Shown: in pieces, positions 1 to 7,322 of the stretch
How positions within the stretch are numbered: position 1 is the first letter of the stretch
Layout: each line of letters starts with the position of its first letter
Assembly (NCBI GenBank): GCA_031376425.1
Contig: JANMDR010000061.1
Location: 1 to 29,332 of the forward strand
DNA from: JANMDR01 sp031376425
GTDB lineage: Bacteria; Pseudomonadota; Gammaproteobacteria; Burkholderiales; Usitatibacteraceae
Length of the DNA: 29,332 nucleotides
Reading direction: 5' to 3'
Made by a program: the position numbers and the translations under genes
Notes under the pieces: model-generated
Database searches by the model: none
What the model saw: only the letters and a program-made list of their open reading frames with translations
Told to the model about the DNA's origin: nothing

Positions 1-247
1 AGCGACGCAATTCGCCCTACCCAAGCTATGACCATAAAAAGCGTAAAACGACTGAGCCTGATTGCACGGTTGCATTACTAAAACCGGCACCACTAAACCC
101 GAAGCATAAATTCGCTAAATTTAACTAAACGAACAGTATTGGGGTAGACCGTGCAAAAAAATTTACTAATTGGTTGGGTACAAACACTTTGAGCAAGTTA
201 GATAGAAGAGACGATTTCTTTAGAGCAACTTGCAGAAAGACTATTAT
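1..247. other. Non-coding left edge
   Basis: No convincing reading frame is present and I recognise no RNA gene. The stretch is AT-rich and may hold the promoter of the small gene that follows, but I cannot place a clear -35/-10 pair. Confidence 0.4.
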
Positions 248-514
248 ATGCAGACCGTGGCGAGACTTGTACTTATTGAGTGGCTAGATTCTCATTCTGG
301 CAGGGGTTGGCAAACAGCGGAAATGCTTAGGCAAGCAGCAGAACCGCTTTATTGTCAGTCTGTCGGTTGGTTACTATCTGAAAACAAAACTTGCAAAGTC
401 ATCGTACCGCACATCGGCGGCGAAAAGAACGGGGACACTATGATGCAAGGATGCGGAGACCTTACGATCCCCGCGCGGGCTATCATTAAAATGACAGTCC
501 TACAACCAAGCTAA
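248..514 (+). CDS. Small hypothetical protein, possibly phage-derived
   Basis: An 88-residue protein of unknown function. I chose the ATG at 248 over a TTG six codons upstream; both have only weak purine-rich ribosome-binding sequence. The composition looks like a real soluble protein: an early VARLVLIEWLDS segment, then GWLLSE, then a C-terminal QGCGDLTIPARAIIKM segment. From memory it resembles short proteins in prophage and plasmid neighbourhoods, but I cannot name the family. It converges head-on with the next gene: its stop codon abuts that gene's stop codon with no gap and no visible terminator between them. No catalytic motif or membrane segment is seen. Confidence 0.5.
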   Translation: MQTVARLVLIEWLDSHSGRGWQTAEMLRQAAEPLYCQSVGWLLSENKTCKVIVPHIGGEKNGDTMMQGCGDLTIPARAIIKMTVLQPS

Positions 515-667
515 TTACTTTGGAGCCTTGCCTGGAAGTGGTATACGTTCTACAACTGCTGTGCTCGGGCGATTCCGGGCAACATCTACCGGAATGAAAA
601 GCCCGGTTCGCGCATCGCGCCCCCGAAGGCTAGTTACGGGGGGTTTTGGAGGTTGCTTTGAAGCCAT
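515..667 (-). CDS. Small basic protein with RDARTGLFIP motif
   Basis: A 50-residue basic, proline-rich protein. The frame is open further upstream to 793, but the ATG at 667 is preferred because it follows an AGAAAGAG purine stretch and because homologous small proteins, as I recall them, begin shortly before the motif. The core is RGRDARTGLFIPVDVARNRP followed by STAVVERI, which matches a widespread family of tiny uncharacterised proteobacterial proteins with a DxxTGxF(I/V) core and a following RP-(S/T)-TxV segment. The function is unknown. It lies downstream of and co-directional with the 198-residue gene. Confidence 0.55.
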   Translation of the reverse strand: MASKQPPKPPVTSLRGRDARTGLFIPVDVARNRPSTAVVERIPLPGKAPK

Positions 668-888
668 GGTAATATACTCTTTCTGATTTTGATATAAAAA
701 AAGGTGGACTGCTGGGGAGATGAGCCCCACGCTGGCAGGGTAGGAATCCGCAGCGGCGACCTTACGCAGCCCACTTGAAGTAAACAATGCCATACCGCCC
801 CCTTGTAGGTCTTTCCGGCAAAGACAAAACCTATCGGGGGGTTTTCCATTGGGGCGCAGGCGTCGATGGCGTTGACTAACCCGGCCAC
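634..888 (-). CDS. Doubtful small ORF, possibly frameshifted
   Basis: An 84-codon frame starting at GTG 888, 13 nt after the stop of the upstream 198-residue gene and preceded by a GAGG sequence. The first 33 residues (through FVFAGKTYKGAV) look protein-like. After that the composition becomes less convincing and the frame overlaps the 50-residue gene in another phase. The alternative phase (the open extension of the 50-residue gene back to 793) picks up near the same point, so a broken or frameshifted gene is possible. I have no family assignment; it could be spurious. Confidence 0.2.
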   Translation of the reverse strand: MAGLVNAIDACAPMENPPIGFVFAGKTYKGAVWHCLLQVGCVRSPLRIPTLPAWGSSPQQSTFFYIKIRKSILPWLQSNLQNPP

Positions 889-900
889 AGTATTAGAGCC

Positions 901-1497
901 TCATTTCTTGTCTCCTACACTTGTTAAATCATCAAATAAGCTTTGTTGATCCGAATCAGGGACATTGGTCGTGTAGACGCCTTTTCTCTTGGGCACACTG
1001 TAAACAAGGTTCTTCTTAGACATTCGATACAGTCTGGCCGTCATTGAAACGCGCTGATGCTTTTCGCCTGTTAGATGAAATAAGCCGATAATGATTTTGT
1101 CTAGAATAAGCATTCCCCCAGCAGCATTTATTAGATCGACAATAACCAAATCTAATTTATCTCCTTCTGTAATGTTCAACTCGCTTAGTAAATCCTTTTC
1201 CAGACCATCATAGTCAGCCGGTGCGAGCGCTAATGGATTTGCAAAGAAGTTAGCGGGCAATTTCTCGGAGAACGTGGCGTAATCTTTAGATTGTTTTGGC
1301 GCACCGATAGAGCTTTGGACAACACCAAGACCTTCCGGCGCTCCATTTTCCATGTCGTCAAGCAAGGCTCGCAACTTTGTTGCGACGTTTGTATACAACT
1401 TTTGTCTATCAGGCTGAGTTCGGAACTTGCCAGCCATGTGGTCGTAGTAGGCTATCTGTTGCTTGACAAAAGCGTTGTGCTGACTTAATATAGGCAT
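901..1497 (-). CDS. Hypothetical protein, 198 residues
   Basis: A soluble 198-residue protein of unknown function. The ATG at 1497 is preceded by GGAAAGG at good spacing. The N-terminal half (LSQHNAFVKQQIAYYDHMAGKF, then the ATKLRALLDDMENG segment) looks helical. The middle LDLVIVDLINAAGGMLILDKIIIGLFHLTG segment, with a following QRVSMTARLYRMSKKNLVYSV, resembles a winged-helix-like DNA-binding layout, which is only an inference. The C-terminus is acidic and polar (DSDQQSLFDDLTS). It is the first gene of a possible leftward group with the 50-residue basic protein. No signal peptide is seen. The neighbourhood suggests an accessory or phage-derived locus. Confidence 0.6.
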   Translation of the reverse strand: MPILSQHNAFVKQQIAYYDHMAGKFRTQPDRQKLYTNVATKLRALLDDMENGAPEGLGVVQSSIGAPKQSKDYATFSEKLPANFFANPLALAPADYDGLEKDLLSELNITEGDKLDLVIVDLINAAGGMLILDKIIIGLFHLTGEKHQRVSMTARLYRMSKKNLVYSVPKRKGVYTTNVPDSDQQSLFDDLTSVGDKK

Positions 1498-1586
1498 TGC
1501 TTACCTTTCCAAGGGTTAAAAGCAAAAAACTTGGTGCCCCCACTTTAGAGGAGCGTAAATCCAAGTACTGTATTTGTATGAGTACT

Positions 1587-1626
1587 AAAAAAGCCAAAAT
1601 TTCTTGACAGGGGTTTTGGCTTTTTC
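1587..1626. terminator. Bidirectional hairpin with A and T tails
   Basis: An 11-nt inverted repeat (AAAAGCCAAAA with TTTTGGCTTTT) around the loop TTTCTTGACAGGGG-like sequence, flanked by A-runs on the left and T-runs on the right. It has the shape of an intrinsic terminator on either strand, although no gene clearly ends into it here. Confidence 0.5.
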
Positions 1627-1978
1627 TATTTATATGATCCTATCCGAAAACTTTCCAACATGCAAGTGGCAAACGAAGTGAATGAGCAAATATATATCGT
1701 GAAAACAATGGTTGTAGAGAATTAAAAGTGAGTTTCGTGTGATTTTGGCGGTTAATGCGGTCTGCAGCGCAAATGTGACTTAAATTATGAGTGAGTATTC
1801 AGGCTGTGAAGGTGGGCGAATGTAGTTAATGAAAAACTAAAATGTGGTTTTAATTCACTTTAAATCGCAATTTAAGGGTGCATCGTCAGGATTTCACCCT
1901 TTCCGGCAGACGCTAGACTCAGTTAATCTAGACCATCCAATTCTTGACTAACGAACGAGCTATATCCCAGCCATCACC
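1627..1978. other. Long stretch without a recognised gene
   Basis: No supported ORF is seen. It contains an imperfect hairpin near 1873-1903 (AAGGGTG paired with CACCCTTT) that could be an old terminator. Otherwise it is AT-rich and featureless to my eye. Confidence 0.4.
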
Positions 1979-2338
1979 GTGAGCCGCGCCATTCACCAGC
2001 ACCCGCGCGTAGATGCGGCGCTGCAAAATGGGGCTGCATAGGCCACTAGCACCGATCAAAATAAACCGCGCCTGCACCCCAGCACCCTAAGCCGCATCAC
2101 CGCATCCACCCCAGCCCCAGACGATGAACCCTACCCCAGCATCGACGAAAAAGCCGCCCATCAAATCGACGACATCCTAAAGCTCCGCGCCTTCACGCTA
2201 AGCAAAAGAAAACTAATCCGCCACCTCTACCAAACCACCACCACCGACCACCAACTCGTCCATATTTTAGGCATTACCGAAGGTGCGGCGTTAGCGATGA
2301 TTGATGAGGCGTTTTTGTTTATTGGCAGGAGGGTTTAG
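1979..2338 (+). pseudogene. Degenerate ORF with one in-frame TAG
   Basis: Starting at GTG 1979, a 120-codon frame runs to TAG 2336-2338, interrupted only by an in-frame TAG at 2039. The conceptual product reads like a real protein: VSRAIHQHPRVDAALQNG before the stop, then an LHPSTLSRITAS segment, an acidic IDEKAAHQIDDILKL segment and a C-terminal FTLSKRKLIRHLYQ segment followed by HILGITEGAALAMIDEAF. There is no good Shine-Dalgarno sequence at the GTG. Most likely it is a decayed gene of unknown family; a strain-specific stop or a sequencing error at 2039 is also possible. Confidence 0.4.
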
Positions 2339-2646
2339 CGGGAGTTTAGGGAGGGGGTAGAAAACCCATGCAGCACGGCAATTCCAAAAGGGCGAATGAT
2401 TATTCGCCCCTACAACACCGTACGCATGCCGTAACCGTACCAAGTGTCGCCACCGCAACCGAGGGGACGAAAAATCTTTCGCCCAGCCAACGTGGCAGGA
2501 GCACACCGCCAAAATATTATTCACCCACCGTGCCACAGCAAGCATCGTACGGGCACGGCATGCCGTGCCCCTACAATACCTACGCAATCCCATAAGATAC
2601 CTGCGTAACAATTTCAGCACCCTAACCGCAGCCAACCCCACCACCC
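2339..2646. repeat. Cluster of palindromic repeat modules
   Basis: A non-coding stretch holding several related palindromes that end in CCCCTACAA-like sequence. There is an 8-bp-arm palindrome at 2390-2409 (GGGCGAAT / ATTCGCCC), a degenerate version at about 2463-2484 (GGGACGAAA / TTTCGCCC) and a perfect 20-bp palindrome at 2551-2570. The weak ORFs across it on both strands are best explained by the repeats. The modules resemble REP-like intergenic palindromes. Confidence 0.6.
2551..2570. repeat. Perfect 20-bp palindrome
   Basis: The sequence GGGCACGGCATGCCGTGCCC is fully self-complementary and is followed by CTACAATACC. The related palindrome at 2390-2409 is followed by CTACAACACC, so the two share a downstream tag. 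Confidence 0.75.
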
Positions 2647-2648
2647 AT

Positions 2649-2681
2649 AAAAAAACCCCACCTTGCAGTGGGGTTTTTTAC
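2649..2681 (-). terminator. Intrinsic terminator of the repeat-protein gene
   Basis: An AAAACCCCAC arm and a GTGGGGTTTT arm are separated by a 6-nt loop (CTTGCA), with A-run and T-run tails. It lies about 45 nt beyond the stop codon of the leftward 1121-residue gene, so it probably ends that transcript. It would also work in the other direction. Confidence 0.8.
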
Positions 2682-2723
2682 TTTGGGGCGCAATGATTAC
2701 CAACCGCTGCCCATCCAAATAAC

Positions 2724-5700
2724 TTAAGCCGGATTAACGCCTAGTGCCTTCACAGTTTCAATGTTTAGGTACTGGTCAATTGGCAAGCCTTTTGATTTTT
2801 GGAATGCATTCACCGCCGCCATGGTTTTGACGCTAATGATGCCGTCAATCGGGCCTGGGTCAAAGCCAGCGCCTTTTAGGGCTAACTGAATTTCTTTGAT
2901 GCGGCCTTGGGTGGCGTTGGTTTCGCACAAGATTGAGCGTGTTTCAAAACGCGCATCCGTAACTTTCACCGTCTTAGAAGTGGTGGCGTATTGTGCTGGA
3001 ATATCCGACACATTGGCTTTGGCTTCTTCAACTACTTTGCTTACGCTAATGGTGCGATACACCGCTGGCACGTCCACTTCACGCACTGTTGCTGGGGTAT
3101 CAATCACTTTGCGGGTTACGGTGCGCGTTACGGCTGGCACTTCAATTTCGCGGGTGGTTGCTGGTGTGTCAACCACAGTGCGTGCCACTGTTTTAAACAC
3201 GGCTGGAACTTCAACTTCTGATGCACTACCAGGCTTATCAACTACCATGCGTGTTACTGTTTTGTACACGGCTGGCACATCAATTTCGCGTACTGCCGCT
3301 GGTGTATCAACTACTTGACGGGCTACGGTGCGGTACACCGCTGGCACTTCAACATAACTTACTGTTGCTGGTGTAGCTACAACAGAACGGCTAACGGTTT
3401 TGTACACTGCCGGTACATCAACATAACTTACTGATGCTGGTGTATCCACTACTTGGCGGGCTACAGTTTTATACACTGCCGGTACTTCAACATCCGTGGT
3501 GCTGGCTGGTGTATCAATCACTTGACGCGATACGGTTTGGTACACCGCTGGAATTTCGGTGTAGCTAGTAGATGCTGGTGTATCCACAACTTGACGCGAT
3601 ACGGTTTTGTACACGGCCGGTACAGCGATTTCGCGCTGTGAAGCTGGCGTATCCACCACCGTCCGCTTTACGGTACGATAAACCGCTGGCACGTCGATAT
3701 CACGGCGGCTCGCCGCTACATCAACGATGCGGCGCGTTACTGTTTTGTATTCGGCTGGAATCGCAATTTCACGCGTTGCCGCTGGAGTGTCAATTACGCG
3801 ACGCGAAACAGTTTTAAATTGCGCGGCAATATCAACTTCGCGCGTTGCGGCTGGCGTATCAATAACCTGACGGCTCACTGTTCTGAACGTTGCCGGAATA
3901 ATGATTTCACGGGTAGTGGCTTCAACATCGACAACGCGACGGGTGGCGGTACGGAATTCTGCAGGAATCGCAAATTCACGCAAATAACCTACCGCTTTAC
4001 CTGCGCCGGTGGACGATGCGGCCGCAACATCAGCCGCAGATGCTTTGTCACCTATGGCAGATGAGGTTGCAGTTGCTCTCACTTCACCATCGGCCACGGC
4101 GACCATTTTACCTTTGGCGTTGCGCTTCATGGTCTTGCCTGCAGCTAATTGCCCCATCACCACGCCCGAAGAAGCCAAGGTGGATGCTGGAACAATACGC
4201 TCGCCATTGGGGCCTGCAGTTACCACACCTTCAGCGGTCACTTTGTAACCACGGGTGCGCAGGGCTTCTAAATCAAGTACCTGACGCGTGACTGTGGTGT
4301 ACTGGGCTGGAATATCGATTTCGCGCGATGACGCAGCTTGATCTACCACCTGCTTCGATACTGTGGCGTATTCAGCAGCAACAGCAACTTCGCGAGACGC
4401 TGCGGCGGTTTTTAATACGCGCTTGGTCACGGTTTGGTATTGCGCTGGAATTTCTACCAGACACATGATGTCATCACCACCAGAAACATCGCTCAGGCTG
4501 GCAACGGCTGCGGCGGCTGCTTTGGCTTCCGCCTCGGCTTCGGCATCAGCTTTACCCGCTTTTAACGCAGCAGCGGCTTTGGCTTTAGCGGCTTTTGAAG
4601 TGGCTAAGGCGGCAGCACGAGCAGCAGCACGAGCAATTGCTTTTGCTTTAGTACCGCCGGTAGTTTGGTAGTCAGCTACGCTCGTTACTTTAGTGGCACG
4701 CGATAGCCATGCGCTACCGCGTTTCCATTCGGTGGACGCATCGCTAATTTTAATTTGTTCAGTAACGGTTTCGTACACCTCTGGCGTTACTTCAATGCGT
4801 GAGCTAGCAGCACGTACCAACACTTGTTCAGTCACGGTTTTATAAGTCGCTTGAATCGCTTCAATCCGTTTCGCCGCTGGACGGCTTTCTACTTGTTCCG
4901 ATACCGTTTTGTAAAACAAGGGGATTGGCTCGTAACGCACAGAAGCTGGGCGCACTTCAATTTGTTCCGTTACATTTTTATACGTGGCGGGAATCACTTC
5001 CAAGCGGCGTGAAGCAGGACGATCTTCAACTTGCTCAGTCACAGTCTTGTAGGTGGCTGGAATCACTTCAATGCGCTTAGACGCCGCGCGTAGTTCCACT
5101 TGCTCGGCCACATCTTTATACGTGGCGGGAATAACTTCAATGCGCTTAGATGCCGCTTTAACTTCAATCTGCTCTGTAGTGTTTTTGTAAGTAGCGGGAA
5201 TAATTTCACCGCGCTTAGTGGCTGGTGTTACCAACTCTTGCTCTTCAACCGTTTTAAACGTTGCCGGAATGGCCTCATAGCGCGTGGTTGCTGGTTGCAC
5301 TAATACTTGTTCAGTCACGGCTTTAAATATGGCAGGAACCGTTTTAGCTACTTTAGTTGCTGGCCGCACTTCTACTTGCTCAGAAACGGTTTTAAATGTT
5401 GGTGCTACCGGCACAGCACGCTTTGAAGCTGGCGTAATTTCTACTTGCTCGGTCACCGTTTTAAAGGTGGCGGCAACTTGCACAGCACGTTTGGTTGCAG
5501 GTGTGACTTCAACTTCTTCGGATACGTTTTTATACGTTGCTGGTACTTGCACCGCCCGTTTAGACGCTGGTGCTACTTCAACCTGCTCTGTCACCGTTTT
5601 GAAGGCGGCGGCAACGTTTTCAAAACGCTTGGAAGCCGGTGTTATTTCTACTTGCTCTGTCACTGGCTTCATTGTGGCGGCAACGGATACAGCGCGCTTG

Positions 5701-6089
5701 CCAGCCGCTACCACTTCAACTTGTTCGGTAATTGTTTTGAAGGTGGCGGGCACATTTACAAAACGCTTTGTTGCGGGCACCACTATCACTTCTTCAGTCA
5801 AGGTTTTAAATGTTGCTGGTACGATTTCCATGCGCTTGGTTGCGGGAGCCACAAGCTCTTGCTCAGTAACCACACCCATTTTTGCGGGAATAATTTCGGT
5901 ACGCTTGGACGCTGCAGCACGCAAAATTTGCTCAGTCACGGTTTCATATTTAGCCGGAATAACAACGTTGGCATAACATTCGCCTGCTTTGGCATCAGCC
6001 GGTGCGCCAGCGGTTTGCGCAAAGCTCACAGCACTCATTACTGACGCGCTAACAGCGATGGCAAGCTTAGAAAACTTTGGAATACTCAT
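2724..6089 (-). CDS. Exported 36-repeat peptidoglycan-binding protein
   Basis: An 1121-residue exported protein. Residues 1-25 form a signal peptide (hydrophobic core, VSFAQ cleavage region). From about residue 43 to 455 lie 18 tandem 23-residue repeats of the type IPATYKTVTEQVEVxPASKR. An Ala/Lys/Glu-rich linker follows at about 478-533. A second array has three repeats (about 543-612), a roughly 90-residue insertion (about 612-703), then 15 repeats of the type VPAVYKTVSRQVVDTPAxxR to about 1050. The last 67 residues form a PG_binding_1-like domain (IKEIQLALKGAGFDPGPIDG, then a TMAAVNAFQKSKGL segment). Each array is preceded by a Cys. The start ATG has AAAGGGA upstream. It should act in the periplasm or at the cell wall; binding peptidoglycan is family knowledge, while a spacer or structural role for the repeats is inference. 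Confidence 0.85.
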   Translation of the reverse strand: MSIPKFSKLAIAVSASVMSAVSFAQTAGAPADAKAGECYANVVIPAKYETVTEQILRAAASKRTEIIPAKMGVVTEQELVAPATKRMEIVPATFKTLTEEVIVVPATKRFVNVPATFKTITEQVEVVAAGKRAVSVAATMKPVTEQVEITPASKRFENVAAAFKTVTEQVEVAPASKRAVQVPATYKNVSEEVEVTPATKRAVQVAATFKTVTEQVEITPASKRAVPVAPTFKTVSEQVEVRPATKVAKTVPAIFKAVTEQVLVQPATTRYEAIPATFKTVEEQELVTPATKRGEIIPATYKNTTEQIEVKAASKRIEVIPATYKDVAEQVELRAASKRIEVIPATYKTVTEQVEDRPASRRLEVIPATYKNVTEQIEVRPASVRYEPIPLFYKTVSEQVESRPAAKRIEAIQATYKTVTEQVLVRAASSRIEVTPEVYETVTEQIKISDASTEWKRGSAWLSRATKVTSVADYQTTGGTKAKAIARAAARAAALATSKAAKAKAAAALKAGKADAEAEAEAKAAAAAVASLSDVSGGDDIMCLVEIPAQYQTVTKRVLKTAAASREVAVAAEYATVSKQVVDQAASSREIDIPAQYTTVTRQVLDLEALRTRGYKVTAEGVVTAGPNGERIVPASTLASSGVVMGQLAAGKTMKRNAKGKMVAVADGEVRATATSSAIGDKASAADVAAASSTGAGKAVGYLREFAIPAEFRTATRRVVDVEATTREIIIPATFRTVSRQVIDTPAATREVDIAAQFKTVSRRVIDTPAATREIAIPAEYKTVTRRIVDVAASRRDIDVPAVYRTVKRTVVDTPASQREIAVPAVYKTVSRQVVDTPASTSYTEIPAVYQTVSRQVIDTPASTTDVEVPAVYKTVARQVVDTPASVSYVDVPAVYKTVSRSVVATPATVSYVEVPAVYRTVARQVVDTPAAVREIDVPAVYKTVTRMVVDKPGSASEVEVPAVFKTVARTVVDTPATTREIEVPAVTRTVTRKVIDTPATVREVDVPAVYRTISVSKVVEEAKANVSDIPAQYATTSKTVKVTDARFETRSILCETNATQGRIKEIQLALKGAGFDPGPIDGIISVKTMAAVNAFQKSKGLPIDQYLNIETVKALGVNPA

Positions 6090-6400
6090 GATTTTTCCCT
6101 TTGGTGTAATTATTAAAATAATTTAATGGCCTGATTATTTCAGGTACCGCAAATACAATTTCTTATGTTTTTGAAACCAACCGATTTGATCCCTAACCCT
6201 TGTTTATGCCATTTCTTGATCGTATCGGAGGCGGAGTCTACTTGGCTTCCATCGCGTTTGCTGTCAACAAACAAGAAGTGAACGCTGTGCTAAAAAACGC
6301 ACCCCAGAACTAGCTGCGATGCAAATCCTACTCCTTCCCACCATTTATAATATGAACTTTCCTTAACGCGCTTTAGGGAAACCCTTAAGGTTAAATTCCG
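6090..6400. other. Divergent intergenic region
   Basis: No gene is recognised between the leftward repeat-protein gene and the rightward grpE promoter. It must hold the promoter of the repeat-protein gene, which I cannot place with confidence; the AATTATTAAAATAATTTAAT stretch at about 6107-6126 is a candidate -10 area. Confidence 0.4.
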
Positions 6401-6428
6401 GTTGAAAAACGTCAAGCCGCCCCAATAT
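6401..6428 (+). promoter_or_regulatory. Sigma-32 (heat-shock) promoter of grpE
   Basis: GTTGAAA at 6401-6407 and CCCCAATAT at 6420-6428, separated by 12 nt, closely match the RpoH consensus CTTGAAA-N(11-15)-CCCCATNT. Transcription would start near 6435, which rules out the ATG at 6436 as a useful start and gives grpE an untranslated leader of about 155 nt. Confidence 0.75.
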
Positions 6429-6588
6429 CAGCCAGTTGAAGAATATTTTTACATCTCTATCACTTTTGTCCCGTTCAGTGTCGCGCTTGTTTCGGCAGTC
6501 ACTTTTACGCTTTAAAAACCACTTGCAATTGCGCAATTCGTCACAATTATTACCGTACCGATCTAAAAAATCATCGATGGAGAATCTT

Positions 6589-7209
6589 ATGTCCGACCAA
6601 AACAAAAATACAGCCGATGAGGCTAATGCCGAAATGGCTGCAAACGCTGCAGACAATTCTGGCACGTCACCCGAAGGTGTCGAAACTGTGTCAAACGACC
6701 CCGCTGTTCGTGTTGCAGAATTGGAACAGTTGTTGGCTGCTGCTAATGGCAAAGCACAGGAAAACTACGATCAGTTTGTGCGCGCAAAAGCCGAAACCGA
6801 CAATATTCGTCGCCGTTCAGCTGAAGATGTACTGAAAGCGCAAAAATTTGGCGTTGAAAAAATTGCCGAATCGCTGCTGGCCGTGAAAGACAGTCTGGAT
6901 GCGGCATTAATAGTGGAAAATGCCTCCGTTGAAACCTTCAAAAGCGGCGTGGAAATTACCTTGCGTCAATTAGGGCAGGTGTTCGATAAATTCTCAATCC
7001 GCGAAGAAAGCCCAGAGGGTCAAAAATTTGATCCTACTAAGCATCAGTCGATTGCCGCATTGGAATCAGATGCGCCGGTAAATTCAGTCGTAGGTGTGAT
7101 GCAAAAAGGCTATATGTTGCACGATCGTGTGCTGCGCCCAGCGTTAGTGACCGTAGCTAAAGCACGGACAGTCGTGGAAGCCAGCTCTGACCCAGAATCC
7201 ATCAGCTAA
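6589..7209 (+). CDS. grpE: Nucleotide exchange factor GrpE
   Basis: GrpE (206 residues) is the nucleotide exchange factor that releases ADP from DnaK. The ATG at 6589 is chosen because it has GGAG upstream and starts a normal GrpE N-terminus. The frame is open back to 6436, but that start coincides with the predicted heat-shock transcription start. An acidic disordered N-terminus (about 1-50) is followed by the long dimerising helix (VAELEQLLAAANGKAQENYD, then FVRAKAETDNIRRRSAED). The C-terminal beta domain carries the family signature (FDPTKHQSIAA, then NSVVGVMQKGYMLHDRVLRP and ALVTVAK). Length is typical. It lies 113 nt upstream of dnaK on the same strand. Confidence 0.97.
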   Translation: MSDQNKNTADEANAEMAANAADNSGTSPEGVETVSNDPAVRVAELEQLLAAANGKAQENYDQFVRAKAETDNIRRRSAEDVLKAQKFGVEKIAESLLAVKDSLDAALIVENASVETFKSGVEITLRQLGQVFDKFSIREESPEGQKFDPTKHQSIAALESDAPVNSVVGVMQKGYMLHDRVLRPALVTVAKARTVVEASSDPESIS

Positions 7210-7245
7210 ACCACTATAAATTATCACCACACCATAAATTGTGCA

Positions 7246-7272
7246 GTTGAAATTTATTCCACTGCCCTACAT
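7246..7272 (+). promoter_or_regulatory. Possible second sigma-32 promoter before dnaK
   Basis: GTTGAAA at 7246-7252 and CCCTACAT at 7265-7272 with a 12-nt spacer lie in the grpE-dnaK gap. The -35 is as good as that of the grpE promoter, but the -10 is weaker. It would give dnaK its own heat-shock start. Confidence 0.45.
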
Positions 7273-7322
7273 ATAAATCTATAAGCAGTTTTTAATTTTT
7301 TGAATTTAAAAAGGAGTACATC

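Noticed and set aside
1604..1632. TTGACA followed by TATTTA as a rightward promoter
   Set aside because: The -10 is poor, the -35 lies in a hairpin loop, and no gene follows.
5284..5976. Long plus-strand ORFs opposite the repeat-protein gene (for example 230 codons)
   Set aside because: They are antisense shadows of the 23-residue repeats; their own sequence is just the repeat read backwards and they have no ribosome-binding site.
6436..6588. N-terminal extension of GrpE by 51 residues
   Set aside because: The start would sit on the predicted transcription start of the heat-shock promoter, and the extension does not look like a GrpE N-terminus.
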